Notes under the pieces: model-generated
Told to the model about the DNA's origin: nothing
Database searches by the model: none
The model's input: the letters and a program-made list of their open reading frames with translations, nothing else
Source: an uncultured Opitutia bacterium
Lineage (GTDB): Bacteria > Verrucomicrobiota > Verrucomicrobiia > Opitutales > Opitutaceae
DNA: 35,728 nucleotides
Reading direction: 5' to 3'
Assembly: GCA_903902745.1 (NCBI GenBank)
Contig: CAIUWA010000001.1
Span: forward strand, 1 to 35,728
Position numbers and translations under genes: made by a program
Shown: one piece after another, positions 1-8,651 of the stretch
Numbering within the stretch: the first letter of the stretch is position 1
Layout: each line of letters opens with the position of its first letter

Positions 1-60
1 ATCACCGCCGCTTAAACGCCGCCTGGCGTCACGCGGCGGAAGCCTGGCTTCGCTGCCAGG
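1..60. repeat. Two small GC-rich palindromes at the window edge
   Basis: Two short inverted repeats lie downstream of the truncated outer-membrane-type gene: CGCCGC at 17-22 with GCGGCG at 33-38, and CCTGGC at 43-48 with GCCAGG at 55-60 around the loop TTCGCT. No run of T follows on either strand, so a rho-independent terminator is not clearly supported. They may be part of a dispersed repeat cut by the window edge. Positions 61-124 contain stops in the reading frame of the neighbouring gene and show no gene. Confidence 0.35.
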
Positions 61-124
61 GTCTGATCACCGTCTCTATAAACCAAAAAGTGTTACCCAA
101 TTTACCGCTAAAATACGCCCGCCA

Positions 125-541
125 TTAGGTTGGTAGCACAGTGGTGGCCGCCCAGCCGTTGCGGGTGGACTCATGGACCGCAGTGGCATCGGCCTCGGTG
201 TGGAGGCTCACCACCGGGGCCAGCGCCCCGAGCCCGAATTTTTGCCGCACTTCCAGCTGGGCCCCGGCGGAGAGGGCATCGAGCCCGTCATAACGCGGGC
301 AGGTTTTCACCGTGGCGATACCGCCGGTGATCAGCGCGGCGTCGCGGGACAGCGGAAATCGCTGGCTGAAGTTGCCGCTGGCGGAAAAAATCTCCGCCGC
401 GCGGCGATCGACCGCCTGGGCCGAGTGCGAAAGATTGTCATTCCAAGTGGTGGTGAGGCTGCCCGAGGTGGATACCCCCGGCGCGGCGAAGACTGTGAGT
501 GGCAGGCTGAAAACAACCAAAAGGTGGCGGGGCGAAATCAC
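125..541 (-). CDS. Short secreted/outer-membrane-type protein, probably truncated
   Basis: This 138-residue protein starts with GTG at 541, and that GTG overlaps the TGA stop of the upstream esterase (GTGA), which suggests translational coupling. A signal peptide is visible (basic start, hydrophobic residues about 7-19, cleavage near FAAPG). The mature part has alternating polar/hydrophobic stretches and a 'SGSLTTTWNDNLS' beginning of the kind seen at the first strand of beta-barrel proteins. It ends soon after 'RNGWAATTVLPT', whereas proteins that begin this way are usually much longer. I infer a C-terminal truncation or a degraded copy; the downstream 124 bases hold stops in this frame. The function is unknown. 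The alternative is a genuinely short secreted protein. Confidence 0.6.
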   Translation of the reverse strand: MISPRHLLVVFSLPLTVFAAPGVSTSGSLTTTWNDNLSHSAQAVDRRAAEIFSASGNFSQRFPLSRDAALITGGIATVKTCPRYDGLDALSAGAQLEVRQKFGLGALAPVVSLHTEADATAVHESTRNGWAATTVLPT

Positions 542-1173
542 AGCAAGAGATGTAACACCTTCCAGACATTCTCCGCAACTATCGCGTGACCCCGGACATT
601 GGGGTGGATCCCATCCCGCTGGTTGAGTCCGGGGTTGCCGCCCACGCCCTCGAGCAAAAAGGGCACGAGGGCGACGCCGTTCTTTTCGGCCAGCGCGGGA
701 TAAAGGTCGTGGAAAGCCCGCACGTAATCCTCGCCCATGTTCGCCGGCATCATCATGCCCGCGAGGATGATTTTTGCCGACGGATTCTTCGCGCGCACGC
801 GGTCGATGATTCCCTGGAGGTTGGCGCGCGAGACGGCGGGGTCGATGCCGCGCAGGCCGTCGTTGCCGCCGAGGGCGAGGACGAACACATCCACCGGCTG
901 CCGCAGAATCCAGTCGACGCGCCGCAACCCGCCGGCGGTGGTTTCCCCGCTCAAGCCGGCGTTGACCACCCGCCAGGGAAGGTGGGCCGCGGTAATTTTA
1001 TTCTGGATCAGCGCGGGAAAGGCCTCGGTGGCGGGCTCCTCGAGCCCATAGCCGGCGGTCAGGCTGTCGCCGAAAAAGATGACGGTTTTGTCATCGGCCG
1101 CTCCCACGCGGTCGACGCAGCAGGCGAAACCCAGGAACAGCCAGGCGCGGAGAAGGCGGGAATTGATCGGCAT
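538..1173 (-). CDS. tesA: SGNH/GDSL arylesterase-thioesterase (TesA-like)
   Basis: This is a 211-residue secreted lipolytic hydrolase of the SGNH family that would hydrolyse acyl esters or thioesters in the periplasm. The family blocks are visible: 'FFGDSLTAGYGL' with the nucleophile Ser, a Gly in 'NAGLSGETT', 'LGGNDGLRG' with the oxyanion Asn, and 'DGIHPN' with the catalytic Asp and His. I chose the start at 1173 because it gives a clean signal peptide (hydrophobic core LLRAWLFLGFACC, cleavage near VGAAD); a longer frame to 1284 adds a non-conserved leader. The length fits TesA. It is divergent from an ABC transporter pair, the same order as tesA/ybbA-ybbP in E. coli, which supports orthology. 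The gap to the divergent gene is only 44 bp. Confidence 0.9.
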   Translation of the reverse strand: MPINSRLLRAWLFLGFACCVDRVGAADDKTVIFFGDSLTAGYGLEEPATEAFPALIQNKITAAHLPWRVVNAGLSGETTAGGLRRVDWILRQPVDVFVLALGGNDGLRGIDPAVSRANLQGIIDRVRAKNPSAKIILAGMMMPANMGEDYVRAFHDLYPALAEKNGVALVPFLLEGVGGNPGLNQRDGIHPNVRGHAIVAENVWKVLHLLL

Positions 1174-1217
1174 CGGCTCGATTTCGCGGGATTCGTGTGT
1201 TTGCTGTGCGGCTCCCC

Positions 1218-1928
1218 ATGAATGTTCAAACGATGCTGAAAGTCGAGCGGCTGACCAAGACTTACCCGACCGCGGGCGGGCCACTCACCGTGCTACGCGA
1301 GATGGACTTCGAACTGGGGGCGGGGGCCACGGTCGCCATCGTCGGCCCGAGCGGCAGCGGCAAGACCACGCTGCTCGGCCTTTGCGCCGGGCTGGATCGC
1401 CCGACCGGCGGCACCGTGGCGCTGGCCGGGGTCTCGATCGGGGCGCTCGACGAGGATGCGCGCGCCCTGGTGCGTAACGCGCATGTCGGGTTCGTGTTTC
1501 AAAACTTCCAGCTCGTGCCGACGCTGACCGCGCTGGAGAACGTCCTGGTCCCGATCGAGCTGCGCGGCGAGGGCGGCGGCGAGGCCGAGGCGGAAGCCCG
1601 TGCCCTGCTCGGGCGGGTCGGCCTTGGCGAGCGCTGCGACCACTATCCGGTGCAGCTTTCCGGCGGCGAACAACAGCGCGTGGCGCTGGCCCGGGCGTTC
1701 ATGAACCGCCCCAAGATCCTCTTCTGCGATGAGCCGACGGGCAACCTCGACGACGATACCGCCTCCGCGATGGTCGAGCTCATCTTCGGCCTCAACCGCG
1801 AGAAGGGCACAACCCTCGTGCTCGTGACGCACAACCTCGAACTCGCGAAGCGCTGCCAGCGCGTCATCCGCCTCAAGGGCGGCGCGGTGGTGAGCGATGA
1901 GTCCGCCGCTCCAGCAGCGGATGTGTGA
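1218..1928 (+). CDS. ybbA: ABC transporter ATP-binding protein, YbbA/LolD type
   Basis: This 236-residue cytoplasmic ATPase should power the permease encoded next. The Walker A motif GPSGSGKT is at about 43-50, the Q-loop at VFQNFQ (about 93-98), the signature LSGGEQQR at 147-154, Walker B ILFCDEP at 167-173 and the switch His at about 205. 'EPTGNLD' is typical of the LolD/MacB/FtsE/YbbA group. The start at 1218 was preferred to 1197 because the leader is not conserved; an ATG at 1233 is also possible. Neither has a Shine-Dalgarno sequence. With the divergent esterase and the large FtsX permease downstream it matches the tesA/ybbA/ybbP neighbourhood. The substrate is unknown; lipid or lipoprotein handling is only inferred. 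Confidence 0.9.
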   Translation: MNVQTMLKVERLTKTYPTAGGPLTVLREMDFELGAGATVAIVGPSGSGKTTLLGLCAGLDRPTGGTVALAGVSIGALDEDARALVRNAHVGFVFQNFQLVPTLTALENVLVPIELRGEGGGEAEAEARALLGRVGLGERCDHYPVQLSGGEQQRVALARAFMNRPKILFCDEPTGNLDDDTASAMVELIFGLNREKGTTLVLVTHNLELAKRCQRVIRLKGGAVVSDESAAPAADV

Positions 1929-2006
1929 CATGGGGCGCGTGAAATGGGACGAGTTTAAATTCATGAATCTCAAAGCCGGCCAAACGTCACAGGTCACGCG
2001 CCATCC
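1925..2006 (+). repeat. Inverted heptamer array (GTCACNC type) between ybbA and ybbP
   Basis: The intergenic space is built of 7-nt units. The left arm at 1925-1952 reads GTGACAT, GGGGCGC, GTGAAAT, GGGACGA, its first unit overlapping the ybbA stop. The right arm at 1986-2006 reads GTCACAG, GTCACGC, GCCATCC and ends 6 nt before the ybbP ATG. GGCGCGTGA (1934-1942) is perfectly complementary to TCACGCGCC (1994-2002). A related array without a visible partner lies at 4729-4756. Confidence 0.6.
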
Positions 2007-2012
2007 CGTGCG

Positions 2013-4592
2013 ATGAATTTCATCCTGAAAATGGCCTGGCGGGATTCGCGCGCTTCGCGGCGGCGGCTCCTGCTTTTCTCGCTTTCCGTCGTGCTGGGCA
2101 TTGCGGCGCTGATCGCGATCGGCTCGTTCAGCGCCAACCTCGACCAGGCCATCCAGGACCAGACCAAGGGCCTGCTCGGCGCGGATCTGGTCGTGGTGTC
2201 GCGCACGCCGCCTGATGTGGCCCTGCAGGAATATTTCGGTTCGCTCGGGGGCGAACGGGCGCGGGAGCAGATGCTGTCTTCCATGGCGGTGTTTCCCACG
2301 GCAGGCGGCGCCACGCGCCTGGTGCAGGTGCGCGCCCTCGAGGGCAATTTCCCTTTCTACGGTGACTTTGGCACCATCCCGGCCGACGCCCCGGCCCGGC
2401 TCCACGCGGGCGGCAACGTCGTGATCCTCGAGGAAACGCTGCTCCAGCAATTCGACGTGCCGGTGGGCGGGACGGTGAAAATCGGCCGCACGAACTTCAC
2501 CGTCGTGGGGGCGCTGCAGAAAATCCCCGGCGAATCCACCGCGGTGGCGACCATCGTGCCACGCGCGTTCATCCCGCTGGCGGCGCTGGAGGCGACGGGG
2601 CTGCTCGGCACCGGCAGCGATGTGCTCATGCGTTACCGCACGGCGCTGAAGCTGCCGCCCGGCCGTGATCCCGCGGACATCGTGCGCGAAATGCGGGACC
2701 GGTTCCGGACACAGCGCCTGTCCTTCGACACGGTCGAGCAGCGCAAGCGCGAGCTGGGCCGAGCGCTGGAAAACATCCAGGGGTTTCTCAGCCTGGTCGG
2801 TTTTGTGGCGTTGTTCCTCGGCGCGATCGGCGTGGCCAGTGCCATTCATGTCTATGTGGGGCAGAAAATCACGACAGTGGCCGTGCTGCGCTGCCTCGGC
2901 GCGAGCGCCCGGCAGAGCTTCTCGGTGTACCTGGTGCAGGGGATCGCCCTCGGCGGCTTTGGCGCGCTGCTCGGCGCCGTGCTGGGGATCGCGGTCCAAC
3001 TCATGCTGCCGTCGCTGCTGAAGGGCGTGCTGCCGTTTGACGTGGATTTCTTTGTCGCCTGGCCGGCGGTGGGCCGGGGCATGGCGGCGGGCTTTGTCAT
3101 CTGCCTGTTGTTTACGCTGCTGCCCTTGCTCGCCATCCGCCGGGTCTCGCCGCTGGTCGCGCTGCGCGCCGCATTTGCGGATGACGCCAATTTTGGGCCC
3201 GACCCATGGCGCGTGACGATCGGGGTGCTCATTGTCGGGGCGGTGGCGGGCTTTGCGATCTGGCAGACCGGCAGCCTCCGCATCGGATTGGGGTTCACGG
3301 GCATGCTGGGCCTTGGCTTCGGCGTGCTGGGCGGCCTGGCCCGGTTGGTGGCGTGGGCGGCGCGGCGCTGGGTTCCCCGCCGGATGCCTTACGTGGTGCG
3401 GCAGGGCGTGGCGAATTTGTATCGCCCGAACAACCGCACCGTCCTGCTGCTCCTCGCTCTCGGGCTGGGCACCTATCTCATCCTCACGCTCTATCTCGCG
3501 CGCACGACCCTGCTGCATGAGTTTGAGGGCGCCGGCGTCGCCGGCCGGGCGAACCTGCTGTTTTTCGACATCCAGGACGACCAGATCAAGCCCCTCGACG
3601 AACTGCTCGCGGCGCAGGGCGCGCCGGTGATTCAGCAGGCCGCAATCGTGACGATGAAGATTTCCGCGCTGAAGGGCCGCCCGATCGAGGAACTGCTGCG
3701 GGACCAGGGGCCGCGCGAGCGCAGTCCGGGCCGCGACCGGCCGGGCGGGAACGGCGGCCTGCCGGGTTGGACCTTGCGCCGCGAGTACCGCTCAACGTTT
3801 CGCGGCAGCCTGGCGCCGACCGAGATCGTCACCCGGGGCCAGTTCACAGGAAAGGTCGGTCCGGAGGTGGCCGTCGTTCCCATTTCGCTCGAGGAAGGCC
3901 TGTTCGATGACATGCAACTCCAACTGGGCGATGAGATCACCTGGGATGTGCAGGGCGTGCCGATTCGCACGCAGGTCACCAGCGTGCGGAAGGTGGAATG
4001 GCGGCGGCTGGAGCCGAATTTCTTCGCGGTGTTTCCGGAGGGGTCGCTCGAGGCGGCCCCGAAATTTTATGTGGTGGCGGTGCGGGCGGCCGCCCCGGCT
4101 GATTCGGCGCGCGTGCAGCGCGCGGTGGTCGGGGCGTTCCCGAACGTCACCGCCATCGATCTCGCGCTGGTGATGAAGACGCTCGACGACGTGATTTCCA
4201 AGGTCTCCTTCGTGATCCAGTTCATGGCGCTCTTCACCGTGGCGACGGGTGTGATCGTGCTGGTCGGCGCCGTGCTGAACGGCCGTTACCAGCGCATCCG
4301 CGAAACCGTGCTGCTTCGCACGCTCGGCGCGACCCGCCGGCAGCTGGTGCAAATCCAGCTTGTCGAATACGCCATCCTCGGGGTGATGGCCGCTTTCGTG
4401 GGCGGCGTGCTGGCCGTGGCGGGCAATTCGCTGCTGGCGCATTTTGTGTTTCACATGGTGCCGGTCGCGCCTCCGCTCCTGCTGCTTGCGGCCGCCGCGT
4501 CCGTCGTGGCCGTCACGCTGGCCGCCGGCTGGCTCTCCAACCGGGACATCGCCGGCTATCCGCCCCTGGAAGTCCTGCGGCAGGAAACGTGA
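2013..4592 (+). CDS. ybbP: Large FtsX-family ABC permease, YbbP type
   Basis: This 859-residue inner-membrane protein is the partner of the ATPase upstream; E. coli YbbP is slightly shorter. There is one N-terminal transmembrane segment (about 20-42), a first extracytoplasmic domain, and a first FtsX domain from about residue 255 (LVGFVALFLGAIGVAS, then IRRVSPLVALR near 382). Further hydrophobic segments follow at about 400-450 and 475-495, then a second extracytoplasmic region and a second FtsX domain from about 730 ending in 'YPPLEVLRQET'. The duplicated FtsX layout with about ten membrane segments is characteristic of YbbP rather than of MacB or LolC. No Shine-Dalgarno sequence is visible. 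A poorly conserved Arg/Gly/Pro-rich insert (about 570-590) lies in the second periplasmic part. The cargo is unknown. Confidence 0.88.
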   Translation: MNFILKMAWRDSRASRRRLLLFSLSVVLGIAALIAIGSFSANLDQAIQDQTKGLLGADLVVVSRTPPDVALQEYFGSLGGERAREQMLSSMAVFPTAGGATRLVQVRALEGNFPFYGDFGTIPADAPARLHAGGNVVILEETLLQQFDVPVGGTVKIGRTNFTVVGALQKIPGESTAVATIVPRAFIPLAALEATGLLGTGSDVLMRYRTALKLPPGRDPADIVREMRDRFRTQRLSFDTVEQRKRELGRALENIQGFLSLVGFVALFLGAIGVASAIHVYVGQKITTVAVLRCLGASARQSFSVYLVQGIALGGFGALLGAVLGIAVQLMLPSLLKGVLPFDVDFFVAWPAVGRGMAAGFVICLLFTLLPLLAIRRVSPLVALRAAFADDANFGPDPWRVTIGVLIVGAVAGFAIWQTGSLRIGLGFTGMLGLGFGVLGGLARLVAWAARRWVPRRMPYVVRQGVANLYRPNNRTVLLLLALGLGTYLILTLYLARTTLLHEFEGAGVAGRANLLFFDIQDDQIKPLDELLAAQGAPVIQQAAIVTMKISALKGRPIEELLRDQGPRERSPGRDRPGGNGGLPGWTLRREYRSTFRGSLAPTEIVTRGQFTGKVGPEVAVVPISLEEGLFDDMQLQLGDEITWDVQGVPIRTQVTSVRKVEWRRLEPNFFAVFPEGSLEAAPKFYVVAVRAAAPADSARVQRAVVGAFPNVTAIDLALVMKTLDDVISKVSFVIQFMALFTVATGVIVLVGAVLNGRYQRIRETVLLRTLGATRRQLVQIQLVEYAILGVMAAFVGGVLAVAGNSLLAHFVFHMVPVAPPLLLLAAAASVVAVTLAAGWLSNRDIAGYPPLEVLRQET

Positions 4593-4610
4593 GGACCGGC
4601 GGCGCCGGAG

Positions 4611-4756
4611 TAGTTGGGAGTTGGTAGTTGGTCTTTTGGCGTTGAAGCGAGCGGCGGCGTGGAATGGGGAGGAAATGGCAGCTGACCAAAACCTGCGGTC
4701 TGACCAACTACCCGCCCGCTTTCTCCTTGTCACGCGTCACCCGCCACTCGTCACTC
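4611..4756 (+). repeat. Inverted heptamer arrays between ybbP and the FKBP gene
   Basis: The left arm at 4614-4634 has three 7-nt units (TTGGGAG, TTGGTAG, TTGGTCT). GGTAGTTGGTC at 4623-4633 is perfectly complementary to GACCAACTACC at 4702-4712, with 68 nt between. A second heptamer array of another sequence, GTCACGC, GTCACCC, GCCACTC, GTCACTC, occupies 4729-4756 and ends 6 nt before the next start codon. No convincing complementary partner of this second array was seen. Apart from these repeats the 170-bp gap appears empty. Confidence 0.7.
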
Positions 4757-4762
4757 GGCGCC

Positions 4763-5236
4763 ATGCGCCGCGTCGTCTCCTTCCACTATACGCTGAGTGA
4801 TTCCGGTGGCCGCCTGCTCGACAGCTCCGCCGGCGGCCCGCCCATCATCTATCTTGAGGGCGCGGGCCAGATCATCGACGGGCTCGATGAACAATTGCGA
4901 AAGGCTGCCGCCGGCGAGAAAACGCGCGTGCACGTGCCGGCGGCCAAGGCCTACGGCGAACATGATCCCGCCCAAGTGCAGCGGGTGAAGCGCACCCTGC
5001 TGCCGGTCGAGGGCGAGCTGAAGGTCGGGGACACGTTTCAAGCGGGACCGGACCGTCACGCGCCCGTCGTGCGGATCGTGGGAATCGAGGGGGCGGAAGT
5101 GGTGCTCGACGCCAACCACCCGCTGGCGGGCGTGGACCTGGTCTTTGACGTGGAGGTGGCGGCGGCGCGCCCCGCGACGGCCGAGGAACTGCGCCACGGC
5201 CACGCGCATGGTCCCGATGGTCACGGTCACGATTGA
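4763..5236 (+). CDS. SlyD-like FKBP-type peptidyl-prolyl cis-trans isomerase
   Basis: This 157-residue cytoplasmic protein would catalyse prolyl isomerisation and act as a folding chaperone. The two halves of the FKBP domain are visible: 'FHYTLSDSGGRLLDSS' and 'GAGQIIDGLDEQL' at the N terminus, and 'VLDANHPLAGVDLVFDVEV' after an inserted flap (about 70-120). This insert and the 'DANHPLAG' motif are typical of SlyD. The C-terminal tail is His-rich (HGHAHGPDGHGHD), as in SlyD, suggesting binding of nickel or other metals. The start at 4763 was chosen because it begins the FKBP fold; the longer frame only reads through the repeat array upstream. No Shine-Dalgarno sequence is visible. Confidence 0.9.
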   Translation: MRRVVSFHYTLSDSGGRLLDSSAGGPPIIYLEGAGQIIDGLDEQLRKAAAGEKTRVHVPAAKAYGEHDPAQVQRVKRTLLPVEGELKVGDTFQAGPDRHAPVVRIVGIEGAEVVLDANHPLAGVDLVFDVEVAAARPATAEELRHGHAHGPDGHGHD

Positions 5237-5257
5237 AACCACAGATGGCGGGCCAGG

Positions 5258-5340
5258 TAGTTGGCAGTTGGCAATTCGTCGTTTGGTCGGCGCCGGCTGA
5301 ACCCAACGCCCAACTACAAACTCCCAACTCCCAACTCCTC
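5258..5340 (+). repeat. Inverted heptamer array between FKBP and glucokinase genes
   Basis: The left arm at 5261-5281 has units TTGGCAG, TTGGCAA, TTCGTCG. The right arm at 5302-5336 has five units in exact 7-nt register (CCCAACG, CCCAACT, ACAAACT, CCCAACT, CCCAACT). The arms are imperfectly complementary over most of their length, with GTAGTTGG (5258-5264 region) matching CCAACTAC (5310-5317 region). They are separated by about 20 nt. About 65 nt without recognisable signals remain before the next ATG. Confidence 0.75.
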
Positions 5341-5407
5341 CTGCCGGAAAACATTTGAATCCCCTGCAGACTCCGCGTCACCTGCCAGCCAGCCCGCTCT
5401 GTCTTCC

Positions 5408-6145
5408 ATGAAAATCCTCGGCATCGATATTGGCGGTTCGGCGCTCAAGGGCGCGCCGGTGGACATCCGGACCGGCCGGCTGTTGGCGGAGCGCCTGCGC
5501 ATCGAGACGCCGGTGCCGCTTTCCCCCGCGAGGATGGCCGCCGCGGTCGCCGGCCTGGCGCGGCAATTCAAATGGCGGGGCCCGATCGGCATCGGCTTTC
5601 CAGGCGTGATCCATGGGCCGCGCATCCTGACCTCCGCCAACCTGCACCCGGGTTTCATCGGCTGTAATGCGGAAAAACTTTTTGCCACGGCGACGGGCTG
5701 CCCGGTAGCGCTCATCAATGACGCCGCCGCGGCCGCCCTGGCGGAAATGAAGTTCGGTGCCGGCCGTAATTTTGCAGGGAAGACGCTCCTGCTGACTCTC
5801 GGGACCGGCGTGGGCTCGGCGCTGTTTTATCGTGGCAGGCTTTTCCCCTGCGAGCTGGGTCACCTTCCACTCAAAGGCCGGGACGCGGAGAAGTGGGTGG
5901 CGGCTTCCGTGCGGGAAAAGAAGGACCTGTCCTGGGAAGTGTGGGGCACCCGGTTGGGCAAATATATCCGCATCCTGGAAAAGATCCTCTGGCCCGAGCT
6001 GATCATCATCGGTGGGGGCGTGAGCGCGAAGCACCTGAAATATTTCAAATACGTCCGCCCCCGGGCCCGGATGGTGCCAGCCAAATTTCTCAACGGCGCG
6101 GGGATCGCAGGCGCCGCGCTCTGGGCCGCGGAGAAAAACGGATAG
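5408..6145 (+). CDS. ppgK: ROK-family kinase, polyphosphate glucokinase-like
   Basis: This 245-residue cytoplasmic sugar kinase would phosphorylate glucose at O-6 using polyphosphate or ATP. It begins with the phosphate-binding '[11 protein letters not shown]' (about 4-14). It carries 'GIGFPGVI', the catalytic '[11 protein letters not shown]' Asp, and '[12 protein letters not shown]', followed by a C-terminal '[11 protein letters not shown]' motif. The short length and the '[18 protein letters not shown]' ending resemble bacterial polyphosphate glucokinases rather than the longer ROK repressors; there is no DNA-binding domain. The start at 5408 opens the ROK fold directly; upstream in-frame sequence encodes the repeat array. 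The specific donor, polyphosphate or ATP, cannot be decided from sequence alone. Confidence 0.8.
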   Translation: MKILGIDIGGSALKGAPVDIRTGRLLAERLRIETPVPLSPARMAAAVAGLARQFKWRGPIGIGFPGVIHGPRILTSANLHPGFIGCNAEKLFATATGCPVALINDAAAAALAEMKFGAGRNFAGKTLLLTLGTGVGSALFYRGRLFPCELGHLPLKGRDAEKWVAASVREKKDLSWEVWGTRLGKYIRILEKILWPELIIIGGGVSAKHLKYFKYVRPRARMVPAKFLNGAGIAGAALWAAEKNG

Positions 6146-6170
6146 ACGATCCGTTGGAAGATTGGGGTGG

Positions 6171-6204
6171 GGACGCGCGGCCCGGCGCGTCCGTTCCGAC
6201 GGAC
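6171..6204. repeat. Two adjacent GC-rich hairpins after the glucokinase gene
   Basis: GGACGCGC at 6171-6178 pairs with GCGCGTCC at 6185-6192 around a 6-nt loop. It is directly followed by GTCCGT (6189-6194) pairing with ACGGAC (6199-6204) around TCCG. The two stems share bases and are mutually exclusive. They lie 26 nt after a stop codon but are not followed by a T run, so termination would need another mechanism. Confidence 0.5.
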
Positions 6205-6283
6205 TGGGTCTCGCGTCAGCCCGGCCCGGCGGGCCGCCCGCCCTACGGTCGGCAGACTGAACGACTGATCCTCCCCATCTGTG

Positions 6284-6333
6284 CCCATCCGTCTATTCTG
6301 TGGCTGGCTTCTCCACAGAATGCAGCGGATGGG
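6284..6333. repeat. Inverted repeat in the 400-bp gap before the efflux operon
   Basis: CCCATCCG (6284-6291) and ATTCTGTGG (6295-6303) are perfectly complementary to CGGATGGG (6326-6333) and CCACAGAAT (6313-6321). This gives 17 paired bases interrupted by a small 3/4-nt internal loop. It lies in a non-coding 399-bp gap (6146-6544). The remainder of the gap, 6334-6544, should contain the promoter of the efflux operon, but I could not identify convincing -35/-10 boxes. Confidence 0.6.
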
Positions 6334-6544
6334 TTGAGACCTCCCGGTCTCCGCCGCCTCACCATCCGTTTGGCAAAAATCATGTAACCTTGAAGGCGGT
6401 TTGCTTGTAATAGGGGAATGGCCCGCCACCGGATCACCCAAAATTCAGGGGAGAAACCCTTACCCGCTGCCTAGGCTTGGCTTGCGTTAGCGACCAATTT
6501 TTTTTCACGCTGTCCGTTTAACTTCACTCAATCAGCCGATCCTC

Positions 6545-7870
6545 ATGTCCCAACCCGCTCCGTCCCCCCGCAAGCCATCGCGCACGAAATGGTATGTCCT
6601 CGGCGGCATTGTGCTGGTCGCCGCACTGGGCGCGGCCGTGGTAAAGTCCCGGAAGGGCAAGGCCGAGATCATTCCGATCACCACGGAAAAGGCGGTCGTC
6701 AAGACGATCACCCAGCTGGTCACCGCCACGGGCAAGGTGCAGCCCGAGACCGAAGTGAAGATCTCGCCGGAAGTGGGCGGCGAGCTTATCGACCTTCCCA
6801 TGAAGGAGGGTGCGCCGGTGAAAAAGGGCGACTTGGTGGTGAAGATCAAGCCCGACACCTACATTTCGGGGGTGGAGCAGCAGGAGGCCTCGTTGGCCGC
6901 GTCGCAGGCCGCCGCCGTGCTCAGCAAGGCCCGCCTCACCAAGGCCGACCAGGACCTCAAGCAGGCGCAGGAAATCTACGCCAAGAAGCTCATCTCAGAC
7001 GCCGATTTCATCACCACGAAGACCAATTACGACGTCGCCATGGCTGACTACGATTCGAACCTGGCGCGCATCCGCCAGAGCGAGGGTTCGCTCTCCCAGG
7101 CGAAGGACCTGTTGTCCAAGACGACCATCTACTCGCCGATCGATGGTACCATCAGTTCGCTGACGAGCGAAGTGGGGGAGCGGGTGATCGGCGGCGGCAC
7201 CTACTCGGGCACCGAGATCATGCGGATCGCCGATCTCAATAACATGGAAATCCGGGTGAAGGTGAATGAAAACGACATCATCAACGTCAAGGTCGGCAAC
7301 CATACCTTCATTACCATCGACGCCTTCCCGGGCCGCCGGTTCAACGGCAGCGTCACCGAGATCAGCAACTCCGGCACGGCGGGCGCGCAGGGGACCGATG
7401 ATGTCACCAATTTTCTCGTGAAGATCGGCATCACCGACCGAGGCGTGCAGCTGCGCCCGGGCATGAGCGCCACCGCCGACATCGAGACGCAGACGGTGGA
7501 AAATGTCGTGGCCGTGCCGATCCAGAGCGTCACGGTCCGCGCCGGCGGCCTGACGACCGAGCAGATGCAGCAGCAAACGGCCAAGGCCGCCCTGGAGAAG
7601 TCCGGCAACAATCTCGATGTCGCCGCGGAGCGCGGGCAGGCCCGCCGGGAGCGCGACAAGCTGCAGCGCGGCGTTTTCCTCAAGCAGGGCGACACGGTGA
7701 AGCTGGTCTCGGTTGAGACCGGGATCGCCGACAACACGCACATCGAGGTGAAGAGCGGCGTGAAGGCCGGCGACGAGGTCGTCTCGGGCAGTTATGCCGC
7801 CATCAGCCGCCGGTTGAAGGATGGCTCCAAGGTCGTGATCGAGCAGCCGAAACCCGAGGCGAAGAAATAA
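6545..7870 (+). CDS. Periplasmic adaptor (membrane-fusion) protein, MacA/HlyD type
   Basis: This 441-residue protein would be anchored in the inner membrane and link an ABC permease to an outer-membrane channel. It has an N-terminal membrane anchor (about 17-36, [18 protein letters not shown]), a split biotinyl-lipoyl domain ('[22 protein letters not shown]' region and '[14 protein letters not shown]'), and a long helical hairpin between them (about 105-190). Beta-barrel and membrane-proximal domains follow. An extra segment near 345-380 rich in Gln, Lys and Arg ([16 protein letters not shown]) interrupts the C-terminal part. It heads an operon with an ATPase and two permeases. No TolC-type channel gene is in the window. 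No Shine-Dalgarno sequence precedes the ATG. Confidence 0.9.
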   Translation: MSQPAPSPRKPSRTKWYVLGGIVLVAALGAAVVKSRKGKAEIIPITTEKAVVKTITQLVTATGKVQPETEVKISPEVGGELIDLPMKEGAPVKKGDLVVKIKPDTYISGVEQQEASLAASQAAAVLSKARLTKADQDLKQAQEIYAKKLISDADFITTKTNYDVAMADYDSNLARIRQSEGSLSQAKDLLSKTTIYSPIDGTISSLTSEVGERVIGGGTYSGTEIMRIADLNNMEIRVKVNENDIINVKVGNHTFITIDAFPGRRFNGSVTEISNSGTAGAQGTDDVTNFLVKIGITDRGVQLRPGMSATADIETQTVENVVAVPIQSVTVRAGGLTTEQMQQQTAKAALEKSGNNLDVAAERGQARRERDKLQRGVFLKQGDTVKLVSVETGIADNTHIEVKSGVKAGDEVVSGSYAAISRRLKDGSKVVIEQPKPEAKK

Positions 7871-7910
7871 CCGCCCCCCCGCGGCCCTCCGGCCACGAGC
7901 TTCCCCTGCC

Positions 7911-8648
7911 ATGACACCTCCGTCCGCCCCCGCCTCCGCCCGCATTGTTCGTCCGGCCGGAGCCCTGGTCATTGAGATCGAGGGTGTGACCAAGCTCTAC
8001 AAGATGGGCGAGGAAACCATCCACGCCTTGCGCGGCATCCAGCTGAAGATCCGCCGCAACGAATATCTGGCGATCATGGGCCCGTCCGGCAGCGGCAAGT
8101 CGACACTGATGAACATGCTGGGCTGCCTCGATACGCCGACCGCCGGCCGGTATGAGTTCAACGGTAAGAGCGTCGCCGTCATGACCGACGACGAACTGGC
8201 CGAGATCCGCAACCGCGAGATCGGCTTCGTCTTCCAGACTTTTAACCTGCTGCCGCGGTCCGACGCGCTGCACAACGTCGAGCTCCCGCTCATCTATGCC
8301 GGGTTTTCCCCCTCGGAGCGCCGGACCCGCGCGCTCAAGGCGCTGGACAACGTCGGCCTGCGCGACCGCGTTCACCACCGGCCCAACGAGCTCTCCGGTG
8401 GCCAGCGGCAGCGCGTCGCCATCGCCCGCGCGCTCGTCAACACCCCGTCCATCATTCTCGCCGACGAGCCCACCGGCAATCTCGACTCCCGCACCGGCGA
8501 GGAGATCATGGAGCTGTTCGAGCAGCTCTACGACCAGGGCAACACGATCATCGTCGTCACGCATGAGGAGGACATCGCCCGCCACGCCCGCCGGATCGTG
8601 CGCCTGCGGGACGGGTTGATTGAGAGCGATGCGGCGACCGCGACCTAG
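7911..8648 (+). CDS. ABC transporter ATP-binding protein, MacB/LolD type
   Basis: This 245-residue ATPase has Walker A GPSGSGKS at about 57-64, Q-loop VFQTFNLLP at about 107-115, signature LSGGQRQR at 161-168, Walker B IILADEP at 181-187 and switch His in VVTHEED. 'DEPTGNLDS' places it in the MacB/LolD group. Unlike E. coli MacB, the ATPase and permease are separate proteins. The first 18 residues are Pro/Ala-rich, so translation might start later, but no better ATG precedes the conserved '[13 protein letters not shown]'. The 40-bp gap from the adaptor gene is C-rich and lacks a Shine-Dalgarno sequence. It probably drives both downstream permeases. Confidence 0.9.
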   Translation: MTPPSAPASARIVRPAGALVIEIEGVTKLYKMGEETIHALRGIQLKIRRNEYLAIMGPSGSGKSTLMNMLGCLDTPTAGRYEFNGKSVAVMTDDELAEIRNREIGFVFQTFNLLPRSDALHNVELPLIYAGFSPSERRTRALKALDNVGLRDRVHHRPNELSGGQRQRVAIARALVNTPSIILADEPTGNLDSRTGEEIMELFEQLYDQGNTIIVVTHEEDIARHARRIVRLRDGLIESDAATAT

Positions 8649-8651
8649 TAT

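Noticed and set aside
1293-3518. 741-codon open frame on the minus strand opposite ybbA/ybbP
   Set aside because: It is antisense to two genes with clear motifs, and its translation is rich in Arg/His/Gln without domains, as expected from GC-rich codon shadows.
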